Source: Toxonevra muliebris
Taxonomy: Eukaryota; Arthropoda; Insecta; Diptera; Pallopteridae
DNA: 64,000 nt
Assembly: GCA_963691655.1 (NCBI GenBank)
Contig: OY829326.1
Coordinates: forward strand, 88,715,235 to 88,779,234
Reading direction: 5' to 3'
Shown: in pieces, positions 11,109 through 22,905 of the stretch
How positions within the stretch are numbered: the first letter of the stretch is position 1
How the letters are laid out: each line of letters begins with the position of its first letter
Position numbers and translations under genes: made by a program
Notes under the pieces: model-generated
The model's database searches: none
The model's input: the letters and a program-made list of their open reading frames with translations, nothing else
Told to the model about the DNA's origin: nothing

Positions 11109-14100
11109 TTATATAGTGAAACTAAGACTGAAATCGGGATATTGCGCTGGCAGCTTGTTACAGTGATACCCTGCAGTACCCCACTCGATATTGCCACTTA
11201 ATTTAATTTGCCTTCTAGAAATTTCTAAGTTTTTCTTAGCATATAGGGTTTCCTGTCATCTGTTATCCCCCTCCCCTTTCTGATATAACAGTTTTATATA
11301 TATTATTTCCTAAGGTTAATGAGTTCAACAGATCACCATAGTGGCTCACTCCTGTTACAGATCTACTACGCGAAGTTCATTTCGTAATGTGGGGATAGGA
11401 GGGTTAAGTAGCAACATCAAAAGCAACAGCTGGATACCTAACCTAGTCTGCTCTGCTTTTGGTCCTAAATTAATTTGTGCTGGGTATCTAAAAGTAACAT
11501 GCAAAGTGAACTTTAATTATTTGCTTACTATTATTTTTTAAGAATATACCACACACACACCTCTACTGACCTCTTCCCTCTTTATACACCTTTTTCTAAA
11601 TTTACCGCATCCATAATGCGCCATCCGATGATAAAAAAATTTTAATTTACAAACAGTTCTCCTTTTTTTTTTTTTTTTCTTAATTTTTTTATTTTTGTTT
11701 GATTATTTATTTACTGAGCGTTGCTAGTACAAAATGTTATCCACATAATGAACATAATAATGATTGATATAAAATTTAGTAAAATATAAAAATTATACAT
11801 ATTTTTTTTTAATTATTAAACTTTTCCAACTGTGTTCCATTGCAATTTTAAGGATTCCATATAAAACTGAAAGGAAACTTTTATCTGGGTGAGATTTTGC
11901 AGCCTCAGTGATAAGTTTGCTTTCGCTGTTGTCGTAATGTTCTTTAATTATTGCATAAAAATATATCATTTTATCATACCTACGAGCAAAACTATTTTCC
12001 ATTGTTGCCATACGCGAATTAAATTAATAATTTCAACATGTGTTTCTCTTAGTCCATTCATTCTCTCATCCTCTTCAGTTCGGAGGGTAAATTTAGTGGC
12101 AGAGAGTAAAATATTTTTAACTGAAAAATTAACTAAGTATTCTGAAATAGATAAAAGAATTTATACCTACATATTTCTGAAATAAACTTGTTACAATTTC
12201 CGTTTGATGTGCTTGAGCTAAACTTTAAATTTTATTTGAAAGGGATAATGTTTTAAATGAAAGCTACGTTGAAAATATGACGCGCGCACACACACACACT
12301 CATTGATTCTCATATTTTCCTTTTGTTTTTCGTTTATTCGCATTCATTCGCATTTCTATTTTGCTCTCGCCGACATTTAGTGCAAACATATAGAAAGTTA
12401 AATGCATTGCAAAAGCTTTTTCATAGCACCAGATGGCTCTCTTTTTTTCGCTCTCTCTCTTTCGCTCTGGCCTCTCTGTGACACGAATTTTCCTTTGTTA
12501 TTTCTGCTAAAAGCTACATGAAGTTGAGCACTCAAACTCAAATTTTAGCTTATCGACTCTTTCAGTTCAAATTTATCAACGGAATTGTACGGGTTCTAAA
12601 GGTGAAACGCATGTGTTGAACGAACATTGATATTTTTTTTTTTTGAAAAATAACAAAAAATATTACAAAATATACAAGTATATAATATATTAAAAGAAAA
12701 AAAATGTATGTACAAAAATGTATTCAAAACGCAAATGCTACTCATAAATACAAAAAATTCACTCACCTATTAAAGTGAAAACCAAGAAAAAGAAGAAAAT
12801 AAATAAATAAAAATTAAAAGTTCTAATTTTCACTCAAAAGTGTGTTACAAGTGTTTTTCACATTTCGTTTCTTCTTCTGCTTTGCTATTGTGCTACTAAA
12901 AAGTAATAAAAACAAAAAAGAAACGTTTTTAAAAAATAAAGTGCAATGAGTGTATAAAACAGTAAAATAAAAATGAAAAAATTAAAGGAACATAGTAAAT
13001 AAGAACGTGCTTTCAGTTGAAAATCTGTAATTAAACGTTAAACCATATACCTCATTCCTCACCTCGCATTAGCCTCATTGTCAAGCTCGTCTACTTTCTT
13101 CCTCCCCACCCATCGATTTTCTACCTACTTTAGCTAACTAATAACTTTTTAGCCCACTATTTATATGCATTTATCCTTACACAAAGGTGCATTGCACTGC
13201 TCAACTAGCGTTCTGTTCTGACTGAGTGTGCATGTGTGGGTGTGCATGCGTGAGCGTGCAATAGCGTCGGTGTGTTGCATGTCCATGCCTAAATACTTGT
13301 GAGTGGCCGTGTGTGTGTGTGAATTTGTGCTTGGCTTTTTTCTCATATTCTTTACATTTTGTGAAAAAATAGGTTAAAATAACAGTAAATGCCATCGTTA
13401 TGCCACTATGAAGCACAAACGTGCACACAAGTATAAAAAAAATACCTACATACATACATATTAAAATAAGTAAAAGTAACAACAATAACAATAACAACGC
13501 GTATGCACGAACGACGGGACGAACAAACGCGGTCGATATATGCTTTAGTTTTACTGTCGCTTTATTAGCCACCTAAAAGCATGCTATATATTTTGTGCCA
13601 ACATGTTTGAAATTATAGTGCACCACAGAAAGGATAATATTTAAAACAAAAAAAGAAGGCATGGCTGGTAGCTTGATAGCCGTGAGAAAGTGTTGCTAAA
13701 ATCAGCAGTGGAAATTACGTTTTAAATTTTTTTCTTAAGGGGGTCGCCTGATATTGAACGCCAAAAACAAGTACTTTTGCTGATTTTTTCAAATTTTCAA
13801 AACTATTCAATATTTATTTTTGTAATTTACGGTGTTTACTGCTCATATATACAAGAGTTGAAATGAATTTTTTAATGGGATTGCATATAAAACTTAGCAA
13901 GTTATAGCGAAGAATGTAAAGGTACCTCCGAAAATTTTTCCTTTACGGCGTGCGTCTCTTAGAATTGTTTAGAAAAACAGAAATATATAGTTTTGTAACG
14001 TAAATGACTGTAGTTTAAAGTTAGACCTCAAAATCAAAATTTTGATCATAAGAAATTGAAAAATACACGATTTGAAAAAAGAATTCATTTTTGGCGTAAA

Positions 14101-14329
14101 TTTTCCAAATTTTTTTGTTTATAACTTTTTTCAATTAATTAAATTGAGTTATAACTTCAAGGTAACTTTCAATTACCTTTAATTTAAAAAAGACGCATAT
14201 TAATACCTCAAGACTTTTTTGAGTTTTGCTGCACGCCAGTTTCAAAAACATGGTTTTGAGAAAAACGCGGTTGAAGGTTCAAGCATGCATGACTGCTGTA
14301 ACACCGCTTGCAAAGTTCTTCATCTATAA
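11109..14329. other. AT-rich non-coding stretch
   Basis: No gene is recognised. There is a T run near 11664-11679, a CA run at 12285-12298, CT-rich runs near 12439-12475, and GT-rich sequence at 13220-13322 that produces spurious His/Thr-rich frames on the minus strand. A possible transposon end, GGGGGTCGCCTGA, lies at about 13739-13751, but no partner was found. Confidence 0.5.
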
Positions 14330-14507
14330 AGGCAGAAACAGAATCACTTGCGGCGCTGTGCTGTTTCTTGATATTTGCTTTAGAAACAATAAATACATAC
14401 GAAGCAACACAGAACCACACACAGCACAGCACAGCACTGCAGAAGCTCAGTAAAAATTCTAAAATGCACAGCACTGCACCGCACCGCATGTGATTCTGTT
14501 TCTGGCT
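14330..14507. mobile_element. 178-bp MITE, PIF/Harbinger-like
   Basis: The ends are AGGCAGAAACAGAATCAC (left) and, inverted, AGCCAGAAACAGAATCAC (right), 17 of 18 identical. Both are flanked by TAA (14327-14329 and 14508-14510), consistent with the 3-bp duplication of PIF/Harbinger elements. Homology continues inward as GCGGCGCTGTGCTG versus GCGGTGCGGTGCAGTGCTG, and the middle has CACAGCACAGCACAG subrepeats. Open frames crossing it are repeat artefacts. Confidence 0.65.
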
Positions 14508-15473
14508 TAACTTTCAATCGACTGTGAATTTCAAAAAATCCGATTGTAAACATATTCTAGAGATGTTATATTAATGTATTTTTTAATCACATTTCTGTTG
14601 CATGTTTTTAGGCGTCGCATAAATTCTTCGTACATAGGCGCATACCATTCACTTGTGATAGTGCAATATTGCTTAAGTGAAATGTGCAATTGCACGTAAA
14701 TATTTCAGATATTTTAGATAGCACCATGCCACCGATGCCGTGGAAGTAAATCCTGATTTTGATACGTGGTAGTGCTGTATCACCGACGTATTTATTACTA
14801 GTACATTTGTCTGTTAAAATATACGTATTCTGTTTTTTGTATTGAATATTTATGCGATATATTAACGCGTTGAGTGCAAAAATATAAGAAAAAACTGGCC
14901 CTGCGTCCACTATAATGTTTTATTTTTATAGAATATGATAGAATATTCGTTTTTTTTTAAATATACCAAATATCCAAGTAATATATCCATTTTTTTATTT
15001 ATGGTGACTCGTTGGTCTCACACGATTAGGAGATTGATTGTAAATACTTATGTGCCATATAAGGTCGCACACTTTTTGCACTTCAGTGACCTTGGAAAAT
15101 ACTTTATTGCAATGCCAAATCAATTTGATTGGCACTTTATTTTCACAAAATTATTCAGATTCAGAATTCAGGGATTATCAAATGTTCTGCATTGTCTTCA
15201 AAATTTCAAAAATTTACGAGGAAAGTAGCGGACAGTTAAAGAAAAAATAAAGCTAAGATTATCAAAATATTCTGATGCAGATGAAAACTTTAGGAGGAAT
15301 TTTGGAAGGAAATTATTTTTTGTTCTCAATGGTGAATTCACTGTTTGGTTGGTTACCAAGAGAGATGGGAGTAAATACCTTCCGTTCATGCCACGATATA
15401 CGCTTGTAAATCATATCTAGTTATCGGATTTCTTATATTGGAACAAAAATATGTTAATTTTTGGATTAATTTT

Positions 15474-15725
15474 TGACGACCTCGATAGTCTAGTGGGTAG
15501 TGCACTAGACTTTCATCCGGTAGGTTCGGGTTTGATTTCCGTTTTCTTCTGGTTTATGTTAATTATAAGACCTTGGTTGGTAATAGGAAAACCACCGAGC
15601 TGATAAAAAAAAGTGCCACACCGCCGCTTAGAATCGACGTTAAACAGTAGGTCCAACTATGTGGTATCACAATGGATCGTTCGGGCCTAAATGTGTCTCT
15701 CCACAGCCACTCCAACCTAATTTAA
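15474..15725 (+). repeat. tRNA-derived SINE, full-length type
   Basis: The head is tRNA-like: box A TAGTCTAGTGG at 15486-15496 is a full match to TRGYNNARNNG, and a box B-like GTTCGGGTT lies at 15524-15532. The body (CCTTGGTTGGTAATAGG, GTGCCACACCGCCGC, GTCCAACTATG) is shared with the copies at 22697, 48183 and 61362. RNA polymerase III transcription is implied by the family type. It is not a functional tRNA because the arms do not fold. Confidence 0.75.
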
Positions 15726-15729
15726 CCTT

Positions 15730-16641
15730 GGATTCTGCAAGCTTAAGATCCCTCAACTCTGAAGTTTCATCGAAATCTCACACTGCTACTATTCGCGTGC
15801 TAGTCTTTGGTCCTTTCTACTTTACTGGCACAAAAACCAAATTTTTTATAGAATACTTAAGAGAAATCTATTCACTATTGAACGAGGCGCACAGTGATTC
15901 GTCGTAAGCGAAAGTCGAGAAATTTATTCAGTCGAAACTTAACATATATGATATAAATTTATAGATAATCTTGCAATTAAGAAGAAACCAAAAAATCTTA
16001 TAGATGAAAAAATTATTATGTGAATTGAGAATGTAAAAAAAATGTTTTTTGGAAAAACTACGATTTTATGTATCAAATTAATAATTTTCCAACAAACTGT
16101 TCCTTGTTTTTCTTCTTCAATATATTGCAGTATGAATTGTATTATATAATATATAAAAATTTAGATATTTTATTTAGATATTAGATTTTTCAAAATGAGT
16201 TTATGCTGCAATCTTCAGTTTCAAACTATGAACACAAATTTGAAAAAAGTTTGTAGTCTTTGGCCACAGAAAGTGGATACTGGCCAAAAACGATAAGAAA
16301 CCGTTCCAGGAAAAAACGCTAAGGTCCAACCGAATGCAAGGACTTACCCTTAACCCGCCACTTAACCCACAAGTTTTGTCAAAATACTTTCTCTTATATT
16401 TTCGACTATAACTCCGTAATTTTTAATGGAGATGAAACAAATAATGCATCGTTATAATGGCCTGTGTTTCTTTTTTCAATCATATAATAGATTCAATTAC
16501 CAACTGGTGGAGTTAAGAATACTTATATACACATATACACATGCACCTCTAAAACAGATTTGGACTCAAACTCAGATTTTGATAGTATATATTCTAAATT
16601 GACGATGCAAAATTGGATTTCACAGTACTTCTGTGAACTTA
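15730..16641. other. Non-coding stretch
   Basis: One plus-strand open frame runs from the SINE tail to 15907, but its first third is SINE sequence and the rest has no recognisable domain. The remainder is AT-rich. Confidence 0.5.
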
Positions 16642-17148
16642 TACTGCGGACACGCGAGCGTGCATTTCGTTGAAATTCTGCATTTCAAATTTAGGTGGAC
16701 ACACGACTAAAAACGAATTTCAAATTCGTTCTTTGACAGATTATAAGTTTGAAGAAGAAGAAGAATTTTTGTGTGTGTTCTGCGCAAATAAAAGTAAATA
16801 AAAATGTTGCCTTTCAATGGGATTTGGACACCAAGACTTTATATAACAATTACGGAAAATCGGAAAAATGGCAATGAGTTACTGTCCGACCCCATTATTT
16901 TATTTTTTTGCTTAATAAATATTACAAGAGCAGCTGTTATGAAAACAAAATCCAAAATGTCTTAAAAATGTAATAGATCTTAACTTTTTCCTGCTATTTA
17001 ATTTCTTCATTTCAGACGCATTCCAATGAAATGAGTCTGAAATGCAGAATTTCATATGACACTTTTTGTATGTCGAAATTCTGCATTTCAGACGCATTTC
17101 AACGAAATGTTAAATTTGCCTGAAGTCCACTCTCGTGTGTCCGCCCTA
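16642..17148. mobile_element. 507-bp TIR element with internal foldback repeats
   Basis: The left end TACTGCGGACACGCGAG and right end (inverted) TAGGGCGGACACACGAG match at 14 of 17 positions and are flanked by TTA on both sides (16639-16641, 17149-17151). That suggests a PIF/Harbinger-type 3-bp duplication. Inside, AATTCTGCATTTCA and its complement recur at least four times near both ends (around 16674, 17036, 17079), giving extended hairpin potential. No transposase is visible. Confidence 0.6.
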
Positions 17149-17151
17149 TTA

Positions 17152-18868
17152 AAAAAATAAAATGAGAACTCCTAAAAATAGTCTATACATCTGGGTACAC
17201 CTACATTTTTAACATAAAACACTATTTATTTAAAATTATAGCCTACTTTTAAGCGTGTTACACGTACATTTTTTATGCAATGCGACTAAGATATTTTATT
17301 AATATAATATTATTAAAATACTTATATCTTAGGCATATTTTTAAGCGTAAATTACGGGTTTGTATTGGCAACTTTTCGAATGTGGAAGAAAATAATTTCG
17401 CTTTTTTTATGTTTCTTGTGTGTGTGTGTTTTTTTTTTTGGGGGAGGGGGGTCTGCGGGGGGGATGAAAATGTAAAAACAACATGCTATTACTCTGGCTT
17501 TTGTGTTTTTAACTCCGAATAAGCTAATTTACATTTTCCATGCTGGTTTTTTGAATTGTTTTGATTTTATAGCATATTTCATGGAGAACTTACAAAATAT
17601 TCATTGTTTTTCATAACAGAAATCAAAATTAGCGTTAAAATATGCAAAGTCAGCTGAAATTACGACAGCTGTTAAAGAAGAATTCACCCACAAAAAGACA
17701 GTAAATTTGTCTGGCAAATAGCTGAACTTAGCGAATTTCAAAATTACTGAAAAATTCTATTTAAATTTTTTCTATTTTTAAAAAATAAAATGTTTTAAAA
17801 ATCTTTTTTTTTTTAGGAAAACCTGTAGTTGAAACGCTTTTAAAAGTTGTGATTTACAGATTCCAACCAGAAAGAATTTAAAACAGTTTTTTATTTATTC
17901 CTTTTCAAGTCAAAAATGAAAACAGAAAAACAAATTTAACATTTTGTATTTTTGAATGTGATTTGGATAGTAGCCAACACAAAAATTAAACAAAGAAATA
18001 AAATTCGGTACGCCACACGCACACAAATTAAAAATAAGATTGTCTAGAGTTGTACAGCGGAAAATAACACCATGCTCACCAAAACATTGTGGCTACCCTT
18101 GGAAGCCTACTTTAAAAAAGAAAACTTTTCACATATAAAATAAGAAGCAAAACATAAAAAGTAGTAAACGTTTTAATGTGTGTTAAATTGCTACTTGTCA
18201 AGGCTTGTTTTGAGCTGATTTCTTGGTAATAATAAAAGTGCGAATATGTGCGTGTATGTGTCTGTGTCTGTGTGTGTTTAAAATGGTTGGATGTCGGTTG
18301 ATACTATGCACGCATTTCTGTTTTTACATTATTCTTTTTGCGTTTCATGACAGTCATTTAAGCTTTTTTTGTATTTGTATTTGTTTTTATTACTTTTTAT
18401 TTTTGTTTTTAGTTTTTACCTTTACCATTTTCTGCAAATGTTTTGTGATAGTAACTGTAGTATGTAAAATTATGACTGTAAATTTGTGCATAAAAAAATG
18501 AGAATAATATATTTGATATATTTTGTGTATAAACTTTACTGCTACACTAAAAAAACTTTTAATAAATCATTAAATTTATAATTTATTAAAAAAAAAATGA
18601 ATGTGTATTTTAGAAAAGAATCAAATGTTTACATTGAAAATAACTAAACACTAGTGAGTGCTTTTCTAATTAATTAAATTCGAAGCACATTAAATATATA
18701 AAATTTCTGCAGCAACAAAAGGCGTCAACACAATTATAAATTTATTCTGAAAAATCTGTTGTAAGTAAGTACCAAAAATATAATTTAGAAATGTATGTAT
18801 GTGTTTATGTTGCTGAATATTTTGTACTCCCACATAGATATTTATATGTAGTTACGTATTTTATATAT
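17152..18868. other. AT-rich non-coding stretch
   Basis: No gene is supported. There is a G-rich strand patch at 17440-17463 (GGGGGAGGGGGG then GGGGGGG) after a GT run, which produces a short meaningless frame. It also has A/T homopolymers and (GT)n sequence near 18250-18280. Confidence 0.5.
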
Positions 18869-20634
18869 GTGTCATTCCATATCATATTTACAATTAAAAA
18901 TTTAAATCATCCCAAAAAAAACGAAATTTTCAGGAAAGGTTCGCGATAAGTCGAACTTTTCAAGGTCTAATAAATAAAAAAGTTTTATATTGTTTTAATA
19001 AAACAAATGAGCAAATGTTATAAACAAATTGCATTTACAAAAAATGGGACTCTTTTAAATCGTCTTTTCAATTACTAAAATATTTGTCATTGTACCTAGA
19101 ATGCCTCATGCCATGTCCAGAAGTTTTCAAGATATAAATAAGTGTTTATAGTCGCTTCGGCTTTGAAAGCGTGATAACGCGCCATGGTGCCTGCTCGAAA
19201 AAGATTTCACGCGTTTATCTTGTGATTCTATCGAATGATTAGAATGACGTTGACGAATGAAAAACTTACTTAGAGCATATCCGCATGAAGAAATAACAAG
19301 TGCTGCAATAAAAGTACAAACGGAAAGTAAAAATAATACGAACGACATGTCTTTCTCAATTAACCAAGCAATTTCTCAATTAAAATACAACGTTTTACGA
19401 TCAGCTGTGAATTCAATCCACCTTAATTGCTTTTCAAGCTACAACAGACTGAAGAAACCAAAAAATGAATTACATCCATACCCAATTGTTACTTCAGAAG
19501 TCTCAGTTGAAGTTAATATACAAGATTTGCCTAACGAGACAACACAAATGAAGCAGAAATTAGTTATGATTCGGATATAGATTTGGAATATTTTATTTCA
19601 AGAAAGTCGTGAGATGAAAGTGAATGAAATTGTTTAATGTATAATGAAATAAATATGTGCCTACAAAAACGAAACATGCTTATCATTTTTGATCGTATTT
19701 TTTTTTTACAGATTTGTGTGAAAAGTGTGCGTGGCAGTAATCGGATTATACCTACTTTTTGCAATGGCTATAAGTATAAAATATCCAAATAACAGCAGAT
19801 TTTAATAGTCATATCTCACATAATGCTTAAGTTATAGCCTTTAAATTTATAAGGTTATACGGAAGGTGAGCGTGGCCGTGGCAAGTTTAAGCTTATTTTT
19901 GCACCATGTTTTTATGACCAACAAACTAATATGTGCAAAATTTCATCGCTATATTTTAAACATGTTCGGAGATGTGGCTTTTTAATTTTTCTGTTTATAT
20001 AGGAGGTGGGCGTGGCCGTGGTCGGATTAAGTTAATTTTTTGACAATATATTTTTAAAGGCAGAATAGTTTTATGTGCAAAATTTTATCGCTCTATAACA
20101 GTTTTTTGTAGTTTTGGCCACCGATTGTATGGTGATGTTACACTATGCGGCGCGCTATTACGCGCTCAAAGCCGAAGCGACTATAAACAATTATTTATAT
20201 CTTGAAAACTTCTGGACGGTCCACTCTGAAATTTTTATGATGTATTCTAGGTATAATGACAAATATTTTAGTAATTCAAAAGACGATTTAAAAGAGTTCC
20301 ATTTTTTGTAAATGCAATTTGTTTATAACATTTGCTCATTTGTTTTATTAAAACAATATGAAACTTTTTTATTTATTAGACCTTGAATAGTTCGACTTAT
20401 CGCGAACCTTTCCTGAAAATTTCGTAATTTTTAATAAAATCGCTTACGAACTACACGATTACAAATAAAAATTGATTTTTTACACTTCAAATGTTTAAAT
20501 ATTCGTGACTCGGGAATTTTGCATATCATGTTCAAACAAAAAAATACGGGTCGATTTATTTTGCATCCCATACATGAAAAAAAATGTTTGGGACGATTTA
20601 AATTTTTAATTGTAAATATGATCTGGAATGACCC
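18869..20634. mobile_element. Foldback element with about 320/490-bp inverted arms
   Basis: The ends are GTGTCATTCCATATCATATT (18869) and, inverted, GGGTCATTCCAGATCATATT (20634). The arms stay about 90% identical through landmarks such as TTCAGGAAAGGTTCGCGATA and ATAGTCGCTTCGGCTTTGA (19148 and 20166 on opposite strands). The left arm lacks about 170 bp present in the right. The loop (19190-20145) contains an open frame with ATG at 19257 (107 codons) of no recognised family, and GCGTGGCCGTGG modules. Flanks are AT-rich, so a TSD (ATAT?) is ambiguous and the superfamily is unassigned. Confidence 0.8.
19720..20060 (+). repeat. GTGGGCGTGGCC modules, about 141-bp spacing
   Basis: Cores lie at about 19726 (GTGCGTGGCAGT), 19868 (GAGCGTGGCCGTGG) and 20007 (GGGCGTGGCCGTGG). 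The last two are followed by homologous sequence ending in TGTGCAAAATTT and ATCGCTMTAT. They form degenerate tandem units inside the foldback loop. Confidence 0.6.
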
Positions 20635-21839
20635 ATATACATACACAATCAAAGGTGACACAATTGCATGAACAGTTCAAACACTACTAAGCTAAATATT
20701 AAAACTATTAACTATAAATACGTACAAATATTTGTGACTGTAAATCAACAAAATCACATTTTTTTAAAATGGTTGAAAATAATTTCGCTAGAAAGGTTAG
20801 AACTTTTCCAAGGATAAAAATCTGAAACAGTATTGCCAAAAAAAAAAAAAAAATATATATATTACAAGTTTCTAGCGAAACTGATATAAATTTTCAGAAA
20901 ACTGTCTATAGAAAATGGTCAAAAAAACATTTTTCTATCTTTGGTGTTAAGAACTCTCGAAATTCAGGTGTGATAGAAGAATGCACACTGCTCGTTAACT
21001 AATTTGAAAAATTTCTTTTTCTTTCATATATCACATCATATGGTATATGCATTAAAACTAACTACATTAAATCAATGTTTATCTTTTTTAAGCCTGTTAA
21101 ATAGTTTTAAAAATATAAAAGTAAAGTCAGTTGCTACAAAAATCTCAGTTTACCAGTTCTTTAGCACTTAATTTTTTTTACATTGTTTTATATTAACATT
21201 AAATAAGAAGATTAATATTATTCTTTCGATCGGTTTTTTTATTACGTATTTTAAGAGTTTTAAAGCTAAATAATACCTACTTGTGATTTTTGGTCGCTGT
21301 GTCCTGAAGAGTATGTACTGGACGCAGGGTACCTGGCTTTGACACCTGGCAGAGTCTATGTTTATGTGGCGAATTTAATTTGTTACATCTTAAAGAAAAT
21401 TTAATTAACCCAGAAACGTCTCGCATATCGATTTTATAGATAAATAGGCAAAAACCATGCTGTTTTGTATTTTTCTTTTTCAAAATTCTGATGTGATTTA
21501 CTGAATTCGGAATAAGAATCAAAAACTGAATAGAAAAAAATGACTTCTTCTGAATTTTAAAATGCTTAATTATATGATATTTAAAATTTTGTTAATTTCA
21601 TATTCCGGTTTTAGTTTCTTTTTTTCACAATGACCACAAAAAAAAAATAAACTGTTTTTTTAAAAAATGTCATTTTGTCTATCTTATTTTTTGTACTCTT
21701 TTTTCAGGCTTTGACCTGTAATTAAAATAGTTACTTGAAAAATTTGAAATAATTTTTATAAGAAAAGTTATAATAAATAATTATAAGTAGCAACTGGATC
21801 AGAGCCATTGGCTTAGAATAAGTCAATTTAAGTATAATC
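20635..21839. other. AT-rich non-coding stretch
   Basis: I see no gene. There is an A run at about 20840-20853 followed by a short TA run, and no convincing repeats. Confidence 0.5.
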
Positions 21840-22508
21840 TTCATACATAAAATCGTTGGTGTGTCTGTATGCTATTCAATAACTTTTTAATGGCTAAACC
21901 AATCTTCTTGATATCCTCTGAAGTACGCTACTAAGATTTGGTATATAACTATTATTTATCATTACCAAAATTATAGTGTAGTTTCTTAATTTCAAGTGGG
22001 TGTGGCACCCCCCAAAAAATTCATATGCTTTTTTGGGTATATCTCGAGAAAAATTCATGGTACAGTACTGAAATTTTGTATGAATATGTTAATTGTCAAT
22101 ATCATGCTACAGGAAAAATGTGGGTGGGATTAGAAAAAAAGGTGTGGCACCTCCTATATACACTGGATATTCATTATGAGATATCACAGGAACAATTTGT
22201 TGTACGGTGCTAAGATTTGGTATGGAAGTGTTCTACTACTATTACTACTACTATTATGGCACAACAGACGATGGAGGGCTAAGGCCGAGCTTTTCGCATC
22301 CATTCATGTTGTATGAGTTATATTTATACACGAATGTGGGACCTACAGTTTTATGCCGAATCCGAACGGCAAAGTTACTATTATTATATTTATTATTATA
22401 CTACTATTACCAATACTATTTTCTACTACTTTTTTTTCTTTCAATTTCTACTTATTTTCTACTCCTTTTTCCGCTACTTTTTTCCTCAATTTTCACATTA
22501 AAGTACTA
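21840..22508 (+). repeat. Dispersed repeat copy with CTA/TTA microsatellite
   Basis: Cores GGTGTGGCACC at about 21999 and 22143, plus GGGTATATCTCGAGAA and ATTATGAGATAT, match the reverse complement of 54270-54625. It runs into ACT/ATT triplet repeats (22228-22256 and 22373-22500), the same arrangement seen in the copy at 52.9-54.6 kb. The triplets are interrupted at 22257-22372 by a SINE-tail fragment (minus strand) containing CCGAATCCGAACGGC. Triplet-encoded Tyr-rich open frames here are artefacts. Confidence 0.65.
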
Positions 22509-22696
22509 AAGGCATGACAACGTCTGCCGGGCCGGCTGTATATTATAAAATACTAATTTTTTTTAAAAATCTTGAAATTGATTTCATATTATGTTCGTTA
22601 AGTGTAGAGAGTTGGAAATGTTTGAAGCAATATGGAACATTGTTTGTGGGGAATTGTTGCAGAATTATGTTTTGTTCTTCTGTCCAAGCCTCAATA

Positions 22697-22900
22697 GACG
22701 ACCTCGATAGTTTGGTGGTTAATTCACGTAATCTTTTTATATTTTTATCGATATGAAGTGTATTAACTTCTTGGTTGGCAATGGCAAAAACAAGCAAGTA
22801 ATAACAAATTGCCACATTGTTGTTGAGAACAAGCGTTAAACTCTAAGTCCAACCACAATGGGCCGTTCTGGAATGAGTGTGTCTCTCGATAGCTATTTGA
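22697..22900 (+). repeat. tRNA-derived SINE copy, head damaged
   Basis: It starts GACGACCTCGATAG like the copy at 15474, but box B is lost. The body GAAGTGTATTAACTTCTTGG, TTGCCACATTG and GTCCAACCACAATGGGCCG aligns with the copy at 61362-61650 through the 3' region (GTGTGTCTC). Confidence 0.7.
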
Positions 22901-22905
22901 AAAAA

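Noticed and set aside
13161..13572. His/Thr-rich minus-strand frames
   Set aside because: Follow a GT/CA-rich tract; no domain and no coding-like composition outside it.
14208..14489. Cys-rich 93-codon minus-strand frame
   Set aside because: Covers the CAGCACAGC-rich MITE; Cys content is a by-product of the repeat.
22207..22509. Tyr/Leu-rich open frame of 100 codons
   Set aside because: Encoded by CTA/TTA triplet repeats and an inserted SINE tail.
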